From positions 1-64,000 of the forward strand of contig JAKAWV010000013.1 of NCBI GenBank assembly GCA_021827205.1: a DNA stretch of 64,000 bases, read 5' to 3'. The stretch's first letter is position 1. The number at the start of each line of letters is the position of its first letter. The stretch comes from Pseudomonadota bacterium. GTDB lineage: Bacteria; Pseudomonadota; Gammaproteobacteria; Xanthomonadales; Rhodanobacteraceae. The position numbers and the translations under genes were made by a program. The notes under the pieces were generated by a model, which saw only the letters and a program-made list of their open reading frames with translations, searched no databases and had not been told where the DNA came from. This document shows positions 8,144 through 17,287 of the stretch, in pieces.

Positions 8144-8536
8144 ATGCACATCGCTAAAAACAACATCCCTGTGCGCATCGACGCGCCCGGCGCGGTGGCT
8201 CGCCAAAAGATGGACTTCGGCGATGCCTCAGGCTGCGGCAAGCTCAGCGGCGAGTATTTTTCCCTGGGCACTGGCGCCGACATCGCGCCGTTACTCAAGG
8301 GGCTGAAAGGTGACCTCTGCCAATCCCCGCACTGGGGCTACCTGTTGCAGGGCAAGCTCGTCGTCAGCTACGCCAACAAGAAGGAAGAGGTGATCACGGG
8401 CGGCGATCTTTTCTACTGGCCGCCCGGGCACAGCGTGAGGATTGTTGACGCCGCCGAGGTCATCCTGTTCAGTCCACAGGATGAACACAACAAGGTTATC
8501 GACCACATGCTGGGCATGATGGCGGCATCGGCCTGA
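8144..8536 (+). CDS. Cupin-domain protein (cassette 1)
   Basis: A 130-residue single-domain cupin, cytoplasmic, with the two cupin motifs reduced to SPHWGYLLQGKLVVSY (near 60-75) and GDLFYWPPGHSVRI (near 87-100). One histidine of motif 1 and one of motif 2 are visible; the full three-histidine/one-glutamate metal site is not obvious. It is about half identical, with the same length, to the cupin at 20024-20410, which also follows a SAM methyltransferase. The repeated pairing suggests the cupin works with the methyltransferase, either on the same small molecule or as its sensor. No enzymatic function is assigned. Confidence 0.8.
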   Translation: MHIAKNNIPVRIDAPGAVARQKMDFGDASGCGKLSGEYFSLGTGADIAPLLKGLKGDLCQSPHWGYLLQGKLVVSYANKKEEVITGGDLFYWPPGHSVRIVDAAEVILFSPQDEHNKVIDHMLGMMAASA

Positions 8537-8797
8537 ATACATCGAGCATCGCCGCATGCCATTCGCTTTTTGGTCGACACCTGCACGGGGATGGATGCCG
8601 GCTGCGGCGCACGCTGTAGGGGCAAGCGCTGCCGCAAGTGGTACTGCCGGCGGCAGCGGATCGCGGCGGCGCTGGGGCCGAAGTAGGCAGTTCTGAATTT
8701 ATCTGCAATCTGACCAGAGCTTGCCTTTCGACATGCGGCTTCTGGATGACCGGCTTCACCAACAGCGAAGCTGGTAATCCCGTGGACGCGTGCTGTG

Positions 8798-8896
8798 GCC
8801 TGGGCAGCCAACGTCGCCGCCATCGCCACGTATGTGGAGTCGGGCTACGCGGTGCGCTCGCGCCACATGGTGAAGTTGCTCACGCCCAGCGCGTGA
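8798..8896 (+). pseudogene. 3' fragment of a GNAT acetyltransferase gene (right copy of a direct repeat)
   Basis: An in-frame stretch ending in TGA reads AWAANVAAIATYVESGYAV, then RSRHMVKLLTPSA. It is closely related to the C-terminus of the GNAT protein ending at 6422 (TFNVAAIALYAELGYAV, then RSHNMAKSLTP). Nothing GNAT-like precedes it, so only the last 32 codons were duplicated. The similarity continues through the spacer into the intact methyltransferase at 8914, giving a direct repeat of the GNAT/methyltransferase junction. Confidence 0.75.
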
Positions 8897-8913
8897 CGTG
8901 GCACGATCAGCGC

Positions 8914-9675
8914 ATGACCGCGACGTTTTATGACCGGCTCGCGCCTTACTATCACTTGCTCTACGGTGACTGGGAAGCCGCGATCACGCGCCAGGGCGAT
9001 GCCTTGTCTGATCTGCTCACGGCGCAGGGCATCGCACCGGGTGCGCCGATTCTCGATGCCGCCTGCGGCATCGGCACGCAGGCCATCGGGCTGGCGCGGC
9101 ATGGTTATCGCCTGACGGCTTCGGATATTTCGCCGGGCGCGCTGGCGCGGCTGCGCGATGAACTCGCCCGCCGTGATCTGCGTGCCCGTGTGCAGGTCGA
9201 TGATCTGCGCACGCTGCGCGGTGTCGAATCGGAAAGCATGGCGGCAGTGCTCGCCTGCGACAACAGTCTTCCGCACCTGCTGTCGGACGCCGAATTACTG
9301 CAAGCTTTGCGCACTTGCCATCGCTGCCTGCGACCGGGTGGCGTTGCCGTTTTTTCGGTGCGCGACTACGCCAGCATCGCGCGCGTGAGCCCGGATGTGC
9401 GGCCCTACGGCATGCGCCATGCAGCGGGCAGCCGGTTTCTCGCGGTGCAGGTCTGGGAGTGGGACGGCGATCAGTACGACTTGCGCGTTTACCTGACCAC
9501 CGAATCGCCCACGGGCGCCTGCACGACGCAGGTGCTCACCAGCCGCTATTACGCCGTGAGCATCACGCGGCTGCTGGCGCTGCTGGGTGAAGCCGGCTTT
9601 GTCGACGCGCAGCGCCGCGATGATGTGCTGTTTCAGCCCGTGCTGCTGGCGCGGCGCGCGCATGCGGCTGGCTGA
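8914..9675 (+). CDS. Class I SAM-dependent methyltransferase
   Basis: A 253-residue protein read from the ATG at 8914 (MTATFYDRLAPYYHLLYGDW). It has the SAM-binding loop ILDAACGIGTQAIGLA near residue 47, YRLTASDISPGAL (motif II), AVLACDNSLPHLL (motif IV) and LRPGGVAVFSV (motif VI). This is the common methyltransferase type that acts on small molecules; the substrate is unknown. In the presumed ancestral arrangement it directly followed the GNAT gene. The two genes are now separated by the inserted cassette, leaving a 5' copy of this gene at 6403. It ends 5 bases before the end of hsdR, which is convergent. Confidence 0.8.
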   Translation: MTATFYDRLAPYYHLLYGDWEAAITRQGDALSDLLTAQGIAPGAPILDAACGIGTQAIGLARHGYRLTASDISPGALARLRDELARRDLRARVQVDDLRTLRGVESESMAAVLACDNSLPHLLSDAELLQALRTCHRCLRPGGVAVFSVRDYASIARVSPDVRPYGMRHAAGSRFLAVQVWEWDGDQYDLRVYLTTESPTGACTTQVLTSRYYAVSITRLLALLGEAGFVDAQRRDDVLFQPVLLARRAHAAG

Positions 9676-9680
9676 ACTTA

Positions 9681-12600
9681 TTACGCGGAATCAGCGCCGC
9701 TCTTCGTGGACAACTTCTCGTAGACCTTGCTGCCCAGCCATTTCGACACCAGTTCCTGCATCTCCGGCTTGCCCATGTAGTCGGTGAACAGATCCTCGTT
9801 CAACTCCATGCGCTCGATGAAGAGTGATTCCAGCACTTGCCGGAACACCAGATGGAACTTGTCGAGGGAGTTCACCGTGGCGGCTTTTCGCAGCGATTCG
9901 TTCTGGCTGGCCGCCTCCGCGATCTGGTCGAAGAACAACTGATCCGCGTCATTCAGCTCACTTCCGAAGCGCGCGTTGATCAGGTCGATCAGCCGCGACA
10001 GCGCAACATGCTCCTCGCGTGCCATGCCCGAACCGACCTCGCGCGGGCCGTCGAGGGGACTGGCGTAACCCTCGTCGAGGCTGATCGAGCCTTCGCTGAT
10101 TTTCTGCAAGCGGTAGTAGTCAAGCTCGACCTCGGCGTCGAACTGATAGCCAGGCCCGTTCTTGCGCTTGGGCAGCTTCAGCGCGAGGTGACGCAGGTAG
10201 GTGAACAGCTTTTCCAGGTCGCTGTCCTGATACGGAATGACCTGACTCAGAAAACCGTACAGATTGCGGAAGGCCTGCAGCTTGCCGCGCCATAGCTCGG
10301 CTTCGTCCTCATTGCCGCTCTGCAGCCGCGCGAAGCGTGCCACGGCGTGATCGAGCAGGGCGTTCATCGCCCTGTGGTCGCCGGGACTTTGCCGCCGCCT
10401 GGGCGCGAAGAACACACGCGCGAACTCCGTCACCTCGGTCTGCAGGTAAATGCCGGATGCGTCGAGTTCGGCCTTGACCTCGTAGAGCTTGTCCGCATCG
10501 ACCTGTTCGCCCATCACCGCGCCTTCGTAGTACTGGCGGAAGGCCTCCTGAATCTCGGCTGGATCGTTGACGAAATCGAGCACGAAAGTGTCGTCCTTCA
10601 ACGGGTGCGTTCGATTCAAGCGCGACAGCGTCTGCACGGCCTGGATGCCGGCCAGGCGCTTGTCGACATACATCGTGTGCAGCAGCGGCTGGTCGAAGTC
10701 GGTCTGGTATTTCTCGGCCACCAGCAGCACGCGGAATTCCGGCTTGGCGAAGGTGTCGGGCAGCTCCTTTTCCTTGAGGCCTGCGTTCATCCCGACCTCG
10801 GTGTAGGTTTTTCCGGGAATCCTGTCGTCTTCCACGGTTCCCGAAAACGCCACCAGGCTCTTGATCGGGTAGCCCTTCTCAAGGATGTAGCGGTCGAACT
10901 CCAGCTTGTAGCGCACCGCCTCCATGCGCGAGCCGGTGACCACCATCGCCTTGGCGTGGCCGCCGATCTTGTGCCGGGTGAAGTGCTGGAAGTGCTCGAC
11001 CATCACTTCGGTTTTCTGGCCGATGTTGTGCGGGTGCAGGCGCATGAAGCGGGCCAGCGCCTGGGCGGCTTTCCTGCGCTCCACGTTGGGGTCGTCCTCG
11101 GCCTTCTTGATCAGCTTGTAGTAGGTCTTGTAGCTGACGTAGTTCTTCAGCACGTCCTCGATGAAGTGTTCCGCGATGGCCTGGCGCATGGTGTAGCGGT
11201 GGAAGGGCTCGCCGTTGCGGCCGAAGATCGCCAGCGTCTTGTGCTTGGGCGTGGCGGTGAAGGCAAAAAAACTCATGTTCGGCTGCTGGCCGCGCTTGGC
11301 CATCGAGCGGAACAGTCGCTCCAGTTCGATATCACCTTCTTCCTCGGCCATCGCCTGTGCCTTGCGGCGCAACTCCGCGCCACCCAGCACGCCCTTGAGC
11401 TCGGTGGCGGTTTCGCCCGATTGCGAGCTGTGCGCCTCGTCGATGATCACCGCATATTTGCGGGCGGGCAGATGACTCCTGCTGCCGTTTTGCCCAGGGA
11501 TGGGCTTATGCCCCGGAGGGCTGGACGCCCGAGAGGGGCCGCCGCGCTCCTCGGCGAGCTTCATCAGTTGCCCGGACACGAACGGAAACTTCTGCAGTGT
11601 GGTGATGATGATCGGCACGCCGGCTTCCAGCGCCTCGGCGAGCTGGCGCGAGTCCTCGTCGATTTTCTGCACCACGCCCTGACGGTGATCGAACTGGTAG
11701 ATCGTGTCCTGCAACTGCCGGTCCAGCACCACGCGGTCGGTGATGACCACCACGCTGTCGAACAGGCGCTCGTCACGCTCGTCGTGCAGGCTGGACAGAC
11801 GGTGCGCCAGCCACGCGATGGTGTTGCTCTTGCCGCTGCCGGCAGAATGCTCGATCAGATAGTTGTGCCCCACGCCCTCGCGGGCCGCGGCGGCTACCTA
11901 CTGCCGTACCGCCTGCAACTGGTGGTAGCGAGGAAAGATGAGGCTCTCCTTGCGGATCTTTTTGCCGTCGTCGGTGGTCTTCTCCTGCACGTCCAGATGC
12001 AGGAAGCGCGCGAGCAGGTCGAGCAGGCTGTCGCGCTGCAGCACCTCTTCCCACAGATAGGCCGTCTTGTAATTGCGCCCTTCGCGGTCGGGCGGATTGC
12101 CCGCGCCACCGTCCAGGCCCCGGTTGAAGGGCAGGAAGGTCGTGGACGAACCCGCCAGGCGCGTGGTCATGTGCGCCTCTTCGGTATCCACCGCGAAATG
12201 CACCAGCGCGCGCTTGCTGAAAGCGAAGATCTGTTCGCGCGGATCGCGGTCGTGGCGGTACTGGTGGATCGCGTTGGCGGCGGTCTGGCCGCTGAGCGGG
12301 TTCTTCAGTTCCAGCGTCACCACCGGGATGCCGTTGACCGACAGCACCACATCCAGCGACTGTTCCGAGCGCGGGCTGAAATGCAGTTGCCGGGTCAGCC
12401 CCAGCCGATTGGCCCGGTAGCGTGCTTCCAGCTCGGGATTCAGTCCGTGCGCCGGGCGAAAGAACGCGATCCGCAGCGTCTTGCCGAAGCACTTGAAGCC
12501 GTGGCGCAGCGTGTCCAGCGTGCCGTAGGTATCCAGCCACTTGCACAGTGATTCCAGCACGCGCGCGCCGGTCTACTCCCCATGCAGTGCCTCGAGCTTG

Positions 12601-12761
12601 TCCCACACCTTGGCCTGGGTGGCCTGGATGAAGGCCAGCACCTCGCCGGGGAAGATCGCGCGCTCGCGATCGAAGCCCTGGCCATCGACGCGCGCATAGC
12701 CATCACCCAGCAACACCGCTTCGATGGCGGTTTCGAACGCGGCTTCCGAAGTCGACTTCAC
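9681..12761 (-). pseudogene. hsdR: Type I restriction enzyme R subunit, interrupted by two in-frame amber codons
   Basis: Read from a GTG at 12761 the frame spans 1,026 codons and carries a complete HsdR: N-terminal nuclease region (LSVNGIPVVTLELKNPLSG, then YRHDRDPR), Walker A IEHSAGSGKSNTIAWL, DEAH box IIDEAHSSQSGE, and SF2 motor motifs such as FFAFTATPK and QTLSRLNRTHP. Two TAG codons break it, at 12573-12575 (after KLEALHGE) and 11898-11900 (after LQAVRQ). The frame is unchanged across both, and the amino acids resume exactly where the family continues. It is most simply a recently inactivated gene. TAG is used as an ordinary stop elsewhere in the window, so general amber recoding is unlikely. 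A 26-residue proline-rich insertion sits before the DEAH box. Confidence 0.85.
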
Positions 12762-12762
12762 T

Positions 12763-12966
12763 TCAGCGCTCTGTCTGCCGGGGCGCAGCCTCTTCCGCCA
12801 CGCGTGATGCATCGGCGTTGATCACCCAGGGCTTGCCGTGCCGCCACACCACGGCGTACTGGCCAAGCCGGCGCTTGCGCTCGAGGGCCTTGCCGACGGC
12901 CTGCCGCAGACTTTCCAGCATGCGCCGGCCATCGGCGGAGGGCGCCGCCTCGTGGTTCGTGTTCAT
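12763..12966 (-). CDS. Small conserved protein upstream of hsdR
   Basis: A 67-residue hydrophilic protein ([20 protein letters not shown], then [14 protein letters not shown]). Its stop codon is separated by one base from the GTG of hsdR, and its start overlaps the stop of the preceding frame as ATGA, so it was part of the hsdR operon. A basic amphipathic helix followed by a short beta hairpin is suggested. Similar small frames accompany hsdR in other genomes from memory, but I cannot name a family. The function is unknown. Confidence 0.5.
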   Translation of the reverse strand: MNTNHEAAPSADGRRMLESLRQAVGKALERKRRLGQYAVVWRHGKPWVINADASRVAEEAAPRQTER

Positions 12967-13235
12967 GGCTTTGCCTCCTGCAACAATCGCTGATAGTAGC
13001 CTTCGTGGACCACGTTGCGCCCGTCGCCCTGCTGCTCGAACACCAGCACCGGGCTGTCACCGTCGTTCATGAAGCAGGTGCAACGATCCACGCGGTGGCC
13101 GAACTCGTCCAGCAGATGGCGCAGGCTGCGCGGAAAGCGACGCTCGATATCGGCCAGAGGAATGTCGTGGCCGCACCTCCCGCAGCAACTCCAGAATCCG
13201 CTGCTCCACGCCGGCCAGTTCGGCATCGATCTCAT
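12963..13235 (-). CDS. Hypothetical protein, C-terminal fragment likely
   Basis: The last 67 residues (from [20 protein letters not shown] to [16 protein letters not shown]) look like real coding sequence, with [16 protein letters not shown] as the most distinctive part. The first 23 residues, by contrast, are an out-of-frame reading of the duplicated hsdM tail, so the true N-terminus has probably been lost. The gene overlaps the next small gene by ATGA. I do not recognise the family. It sits in the position between the modification and restriction genes of the decayed type I locus. Confidence 0.4.
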   Translation of the reverse strand: MRSMPNWPAWSSGFWSCCGRCGHDIPLADIERRFPRSLRHLLDEFGHRVDRCTCFMNDGDSPVLVFEQQGDGRNVVHEGYYQRLLQEAKP

Positions 13236-13310
13236 GCAAAGGGCGCGGCGGCTGGTACCGGGAGAACACGCGGTTGAAGTTGGTCTCGTAGCCGACCTTG
13301 CCGCCAGTCA
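13172..13310 (-). repeat. Duplicate of the hsdM 3' end
   Basis: This stretch encodes [20 protein letters not shown] followed by [20 protein letters not shown]. The same sequence with a few substitutions closes the intact hsdM at 14888-15025. The nucleotide copies are direct repeats and clearly diverged, not identical. The copy lacks the hsdM stop and continues into unrelated codons. It lies on the far side of the AlbA_2 gene from hsdM, so that gene is bracketed by the two copies. Confidence 0.8.
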
Positions 13311-13414
13311 AGCAACGGTCAAGCAACTGCACCCCTGTAATCCATTGATTTCCTGAGGCGATACGCGCCGCTCGGCCGGCAAGGGGCGAGCCGATCAAGC
13401 AACGGTCAAGCAAC
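13308..13414. repeat. Two 20-bp direct repeats in the hsdS position
   Basis: The 20-base sequence TCAAGCAACGGTCAAGCAAC occurs at 13308-13327 and again, identical, at 13395-13414. Each copy is itself two near-repeats of TCAAGCAACGG. The repeats lie between the end of the AlbA_2 gene and the duplicated hsdM tail, where a specificity gene would be expected. They may mark the endpoints of a deletion. Confidence 0.7.
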
Positions 13415-13424
13415 ACGGTCGCAC

Positions 13425-14891
13425 TCATCGCGCCCACCTCGGCAGGTATTTGCGGGCGCGGCTGCCCACGGTGTCGTCATGGCAGCAGATCAGCCCGGCT
13501 GCGATGGTGTCCTTGATGACGCGCGACACCATGGAGCTGTTCTTCTCGTCGATGCCGAAGCGTTCGCGCAAGGTCGTATTGGTCATGCGGTCGCACTGGA
13601 CATAGCGCAGGCAGGCATGCAGGTAGCAGGCGCGGACCCGGTCGGCCTTGTCCATGTCGCGGAACTCGCGATGCGAGAAGAGGACGGCACGGGTGTGCTC
13701 GTCGCTGGTCTCGAACAGGGGCGCCGGCAACTGGTAAAACTCGGTCTGCGACACCACCTTGTCCACGCCGCTGCCGCGCTCCTCACAGGCGCCGATGCGG
13801 CGCATGAAGGAAGCCAGCGCTTCGTTGCGCGACCTCGGTGGGCTGTCCAGAAAACGGTGCGTCTGCACCAAGGGAAGACCGGGATTGGTGATCTCCATGC
13901 GATCGGCAAAGAGCTCCACCATGGGTCCGGTGCCGGTGAGGTGGAAATCCTGGTGGATAACGGCATTGGCGATCAGTTCGCGGATGGCCAGTGCGGGAAA
14001 CATGGGGACATGTTTGCGCAGAGCGCGACCGATCACTTCGTTGCTGGGCAAGAGCCCGGTAACGAAGCCGATCAGGCCCTGGAAGCCGCTGGCATAGCCT
14101 TTTCCACCTTCCTGTTCGCGCACGGTTTCCACGCGGTTGGCGCCCTTGTACAACACTACCCGCACGGCCTTGCGCTGCAACGTGCGGAAATCGGCCAGCC
14201 TCCTGGCGAACAGGATGGCCCCGAGGTTGGTGATGTTCCATCCACCCACTGCCTGAGTGAGCAGCCCGTCGTCGGTGAGTGCGGCGAGGATTGCCTCACG
14301 GCCTTCGGGAAGGGGCTGGCCTAGCAGCTCGAAGTAGGCCGGGCAGTCGAGCAGCCGGAGAACTTCTTCACCTGAAATATTTTCGGCAGCCACTTCCCGT
14401 TCGAAGGGGGTCTGGTCGAACACGCGCCAGAGCTCCCGCTCCTTTTCCGGAAAATCTTTGAGCTTCTTCTTGTAAGAGCCGATACGGAGGTATTCGATGC
14501 CCTTGAACTGCACTGGGTGGCGAAACGCAGCCCCGATCTCCAGCATGACGACGCGCTTGCCTTCCACCTCGAAGGCATGAAAGCGGAAGTTGATCCGGGG
14601 CGAAAGCAGGCGCAGTAACCAGTTCTCCAACTCCTCGTTGCCCACCTTGGCGGCAGACGGGTCGAAGCGGGTGCCGACTACATCGTGGGTGGCGTCATCG
14701 ATGCCCCAGACCAGGTAGGCCTGAACCTTGCCCGACAAGGCGGCTGCATTAGAGAGGGCGGAAAGGTACTCGCCAATCTCCTCGGCGTCATCGTTGTTGC
14801 GCTTGAACTCAACCCACTCGGCTTCGCGAGGCAGCTTGCGCAGCTCGGCCAGAAGACCGAGAAGTTCGTTGAGTCGGCGGTCGATGCTCAC
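13425..14891 (-). CDS. AlbA_2 / Schlafen-type DNA-binding protein with ATPase-like C-terminus
   Basis: A 488-residue protein. Residues about 20-150 are an AlbA_2 (Schlafen-like) domain (EWVEFKRNNDDAEEIGEYLS, then AALSGKVQAYLVWGIDD and EYLRIGSYKKKLKD). Residues about 290-410 resemble the HATPase_c_4/RecG-like C-terminal domain (LAIRELIANAVIHQDF, FADRMEITNPG, RIGACEERGSGVDKV). Such proteins are common within type I restriction operons and other defence loci, and many are regulators. The start is a GTG whose last two bases overlap the hsdM TGA (GTGA), indicating translational coupling. It occupies the place where hsdS would be; whether it replaced hsdS or hsdS was deleted beside it is discussed in the findings. 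Confidence 0.8.
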   Translation of the reverse strand: MSIDRRLNELLGLLAELRKLPREAEWVEFKRNNDDAEEIGEYLSALSNAAALSGKVQAYLVWGIDDATHDVVGTRFDPSAAKVGNEELENWLLRLLSPRINFRFHAFEVEGKRVVMLEIGAAFRHPVQFKGIEYLRIGSYKKKLKDFPEKERELWRVFDQTPFEREVAAENISGEEVLRLLDCPAYFELLGQPLPEGREAILAALTDDGLLTQAVGGWNITNLGAILFARRLADFRTLQRKAVRVVLYKGANRVETVREQEGGKGYASGFQGLIGFVTGLLPSNEVIGRALRKHVPMFPALAIRELIANAVIHQDFHLTGTGPMVELFADRMEITNPGLPLVQTHRFLDSPPRSRNEALASFMRRIGACEERGSGVDKVVSQTEFYQLPAPLFETSDEHTRAVLFSHREFRDMDKADRVRACYLHACLRYVQCDRMTNTTLRERFGIDEKNSSMVSRVIKDTIAAGLICCHDDTVGSRARKYLPRWAR

Positions 14892-17050
14892 TCCGTCATC
14901 TCCCGCAGCAACTCCAGAATCCGCTGCTCCACGCCAGCCAGCTCCGCATCGATCTCGTGCAACGGTCGCGGCGGCTGGTATTGGAAGAAGACGCGGTTGA
15001 AGTTAATCTCGTAACCCACCTTGCCGATGCCGCCGTCCTCGTCGTCCAGCGTCTCGCGGTCGATCCAGGCATCAGGCACGTAGGGCCGCACCTCGCGCAC
15101 CACATAGCTGACGATGTCTTCCTTCAGTGGGATGTTCTCCACATCCTTAAGCGCCGGGTCGGGTTCGTACTCGATGTGCCAGCCCTCACCCTTGGTCCCT
15201 CCCCCGGTGGGCGAGGGGCGTGTGTTGAGCCCGAGCAGCGTGTACAGATCGCGCGTGGTCAGCGACTGTGGCAGTGTCTGGTTCGGAAACAGCGCGCCGA
15301 CGCCTGCCAGCGGGTCGCCCTTGTGGTACCTGGCGATCACCGGCGCGGCCTCGGGGTCCGTGGTGGTGAAGCAGTCGCGAAAGATCTTCTTCTGCGCCGC
15401 GCCCTTGGCGCCCTTGGCCCAGCCTTCGACATCGTCGGGCAGGGTCTTGAACACCTGCTGCACGGCATCCCAAGTCTGGTTCCAGTCCAGCAGCGGTTCG
15501 CTGCCGAGCTGGTCCTGCACGGCCTGCAGGGCGTCGAACAGCTCGGGGCAGGTATTAAGGAATCGCTCACGCGTCTCCTCGGTGATCTGGAAGCGCAGGC
15601 GCAGCGGGCGCAGCACGGTGATGCGGCGGTAGCCGAAGTCGGTGTTGTCGAAGACGCGGCTGGTTTGGCTGTTCTCCAGTGCGCCATGTTCGCGGGTAAT
15701 GGTGTCGAGCGCGGCCTGATCGAGGTAGCGGCGCTTGTCGCCCAGGCTGCGTTTCATCGGGGTGTAGCGCTCGCGGGCGTCGATGAGCTGGATCTTGCTC
15801 TTGCGGTGCTCGGCCTTGCGGTTGCTGACCTCCCAGATGAAGGTGCCGATGCCGGTGTTGTAGAACATCTGCTCGGGCAGGGCGACGATGGCCTCCAATT
15901 GGTCGCGCTCGATGATCCAGCGGCGGATGTCGCTTTCGCCGCTGCCGGCGCCGCCGGTGAACAGCGGCGAGCCGTTGAACACGATGGCGGTGCGTGAGCC
16001 GGGCTTGTTACGGCCGCCTGCTTTGTAGTCCTGGAACTTGCTCATCATGTAGAGCAGGAACAGCAGGGCACCGTCGTTGATGCGCGGCAGCTTGCCGCCA
16101 TAGCCGCGGAAGTTGGGCCAGCGGTCGATGGCCTTTTTTTCTGCCTTCCAGTCCACGCCGAAGGGCGGGTTGGCCAGCAGGTAGTCGAAGCGCTGGTTGG
16201 GAAACGGGTCGTCGGTGAGGGTGTTGCCCAGCACCACCTGGCCGTCCTTGTGGCCCTTGATCAACAGGTCGGACGCAGCCACGGCGTAGGAGCGCGGGTT
16301 GTAGTCCTGGCCGAATACCTTGACCGTGGCCTGGTCGTTGTGGGCGCGGATCCAGTTCTGCGCTTCGGCCAGCATGCCGCCGGTACCGCAGGCCGGGTCG
16401 CAGACGGTGACGATCACCCCTGCCTGCGTAAGCACGCGGGTGTCGGGCTCCAGCAGCAGGTTGACCATGAGCTGGATGACTTCGCGCGGGGTGAAGTGAT
16501 CGCCCGCCGTTTCGTTGGCGGCTTCGTTGAAGCGGCGGATCAGGTCTTCGAAGACCAGCCCCATGGTGATGTTGTCGACCTTGCGGGGGTGCAGGTCGAT
16601 CTCGGCGAACTGGGCGACCACCTGGTACAGGCGGTTGGATTCTTCGAGCTTCTCGATTTCCTTCTCGAACTCGAAGCGCTCGAAGATCTTGCGGATATTC
16701 TCGGAGAATCCGTTGATGTAGTCGGCCAGGTGGCGACCGATATTGTCCGGGTCGCCCTTGAGCTTGGGGAAGTCGAGCTGGCTGTGGTTGTGGAAGCCCA
16801 GTGGGCGGCCATCTTCATCCTTGGCCAGGTTGTTGAGGACGGCGTCGATGTTGGCGATGCCCTTGCTGCTCAATTCGGCATGGCGCTTGAGCACGGCCTC
16901 CTTGCTCGGCGCCAGCACGGCGTCGAAACGGCGCAGCACGGTGAGCGGCAGCATCACGCGCTCGTACTGCGGCGGGCGGTAGGGGCCGCGCAGCAAATCG
17001 GCGACGGACCAGATGAAGTTGGCGAGTTGCTGGAAGCGGGTGGGTGTCAT
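14888..17050 (-). CDS. hsdM: Type I restriction-modification DNA methyltransferase subunit M
   Basis: A 720-residue N6-adenine methyltransferase. The ATG at 17050 (MTPTRFQQLANFIWSVADLL) is chosen; an open frame continues upstream to 18244 but runs antisense through the Bax inhibitor gene. The HsdM N-terminal helical domain covers about residues 1-150, the SAM motif VCDPACGTGGMLAEA is near 210, and the catalytic NPPFG is near 290. The C-terminal region contains WHIEYEPDPALKDVENIPLK and ends in the [20 protein letters not shown] coiled segment. A short in-frame insertion, NTRPSPTGGGTKGEG, near residue 605 looks like a translated dispersed palindrome. The gene appears intact, but no specificity subunit is found to direct it. 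Confidence 0.9.
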   Translation of the reverse strand: MTPTRFQQLANFIWSVADLLRGPYRPPQYERVMLPLTVLRRFDAVLAPSKEAVLKRHAELSSKGIANIDAVLNNLAKDEDGRPLGFHNHSQLDFPKLKGDPDNIGRHLADYINGFSENIRKIFERFEFEKEIEKLEESNRLYQVVAQFAEIDLHPRKVDNITMGLVFEDLIRRFNEAANETAGDHFTPREVIQLMVNLLLEPDTRVLTQAGVIVTVCDPACGTGGMLAEAQNWIRAHNDQATVKVFGQDYNPRSYAVAASDLLIKGHKDGQVVLGNTLTDDPFPNQRFDYLLANPPFGVDWKAEKKAIDRWPNFRGYGGKLPRINDGALLFLLYMMSKFQDYKAGGRNKPGSRTAIVFNGSPLFTGGAGSGESDIRRWIIERDQLEAIVALPEQMFYNTGIGTFIWEVSNRKAEHRKSKIQLIDARERYTPMKRSLGDKRRYLDQAALDTITREHGALENSQTSRVFDNTDFGYRRITVLRPLRLRFQITEETRERFLNTCPELFDALQAVQDQLGSEPLLDWNQTWDAVQQVFKTLPDDVEGWAKGAKGAAQKKIFRDCFTTTDPEAAPVIARYHKGDPLAGVGALFPNQTLPQSLTTRDLYTLLGLNTRPSPTGGGTKGEGWHIEYEPDPALKDVENIPLKEDIVSYVVREVRPYVPDAWIDRETLDDEDGGIGKVGYEINFNRVFFQYQPPRPLHEIDAELAGVEQRILELLREMTE

Positions 17051-17287
17051 CGAGACAATGCTCGGCGGATTTGTCACGTAGCACAAGCCAGACCGCACCC
17101 TTGGTGGGATGGGGAAGGGCGGCAGCAGTCTTGAGAGCTTACGAAATCGCAAACGCGCGGTTGTGCGTGGTTTCATCGCGCGCGGTGTATCGTGCGCGCT
17201 GCAACGGCAACGCGCTGGGAACATCGGCGCGCGGTCGTGGTCATAGCACTGCGCATTCGCATCATCCTCACTCAACAGGACTCCGTC

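Noticed and set aside
10347-12551. Long + strand open frame opposite hsdR
   Set aside because: Composition (Val/His/Ala-rich) and absence of motifs mark it as a high-G+C antisense shadow of hsdR.
9681-12761. Genome-wide amber recoding to explain the hsdR TAG codons
   Set aside because: TAG closes ordinary conserved genes here, for example the E1 dehydrogenase (5871) and ftsK (29276), so TAG is a working stop codon.
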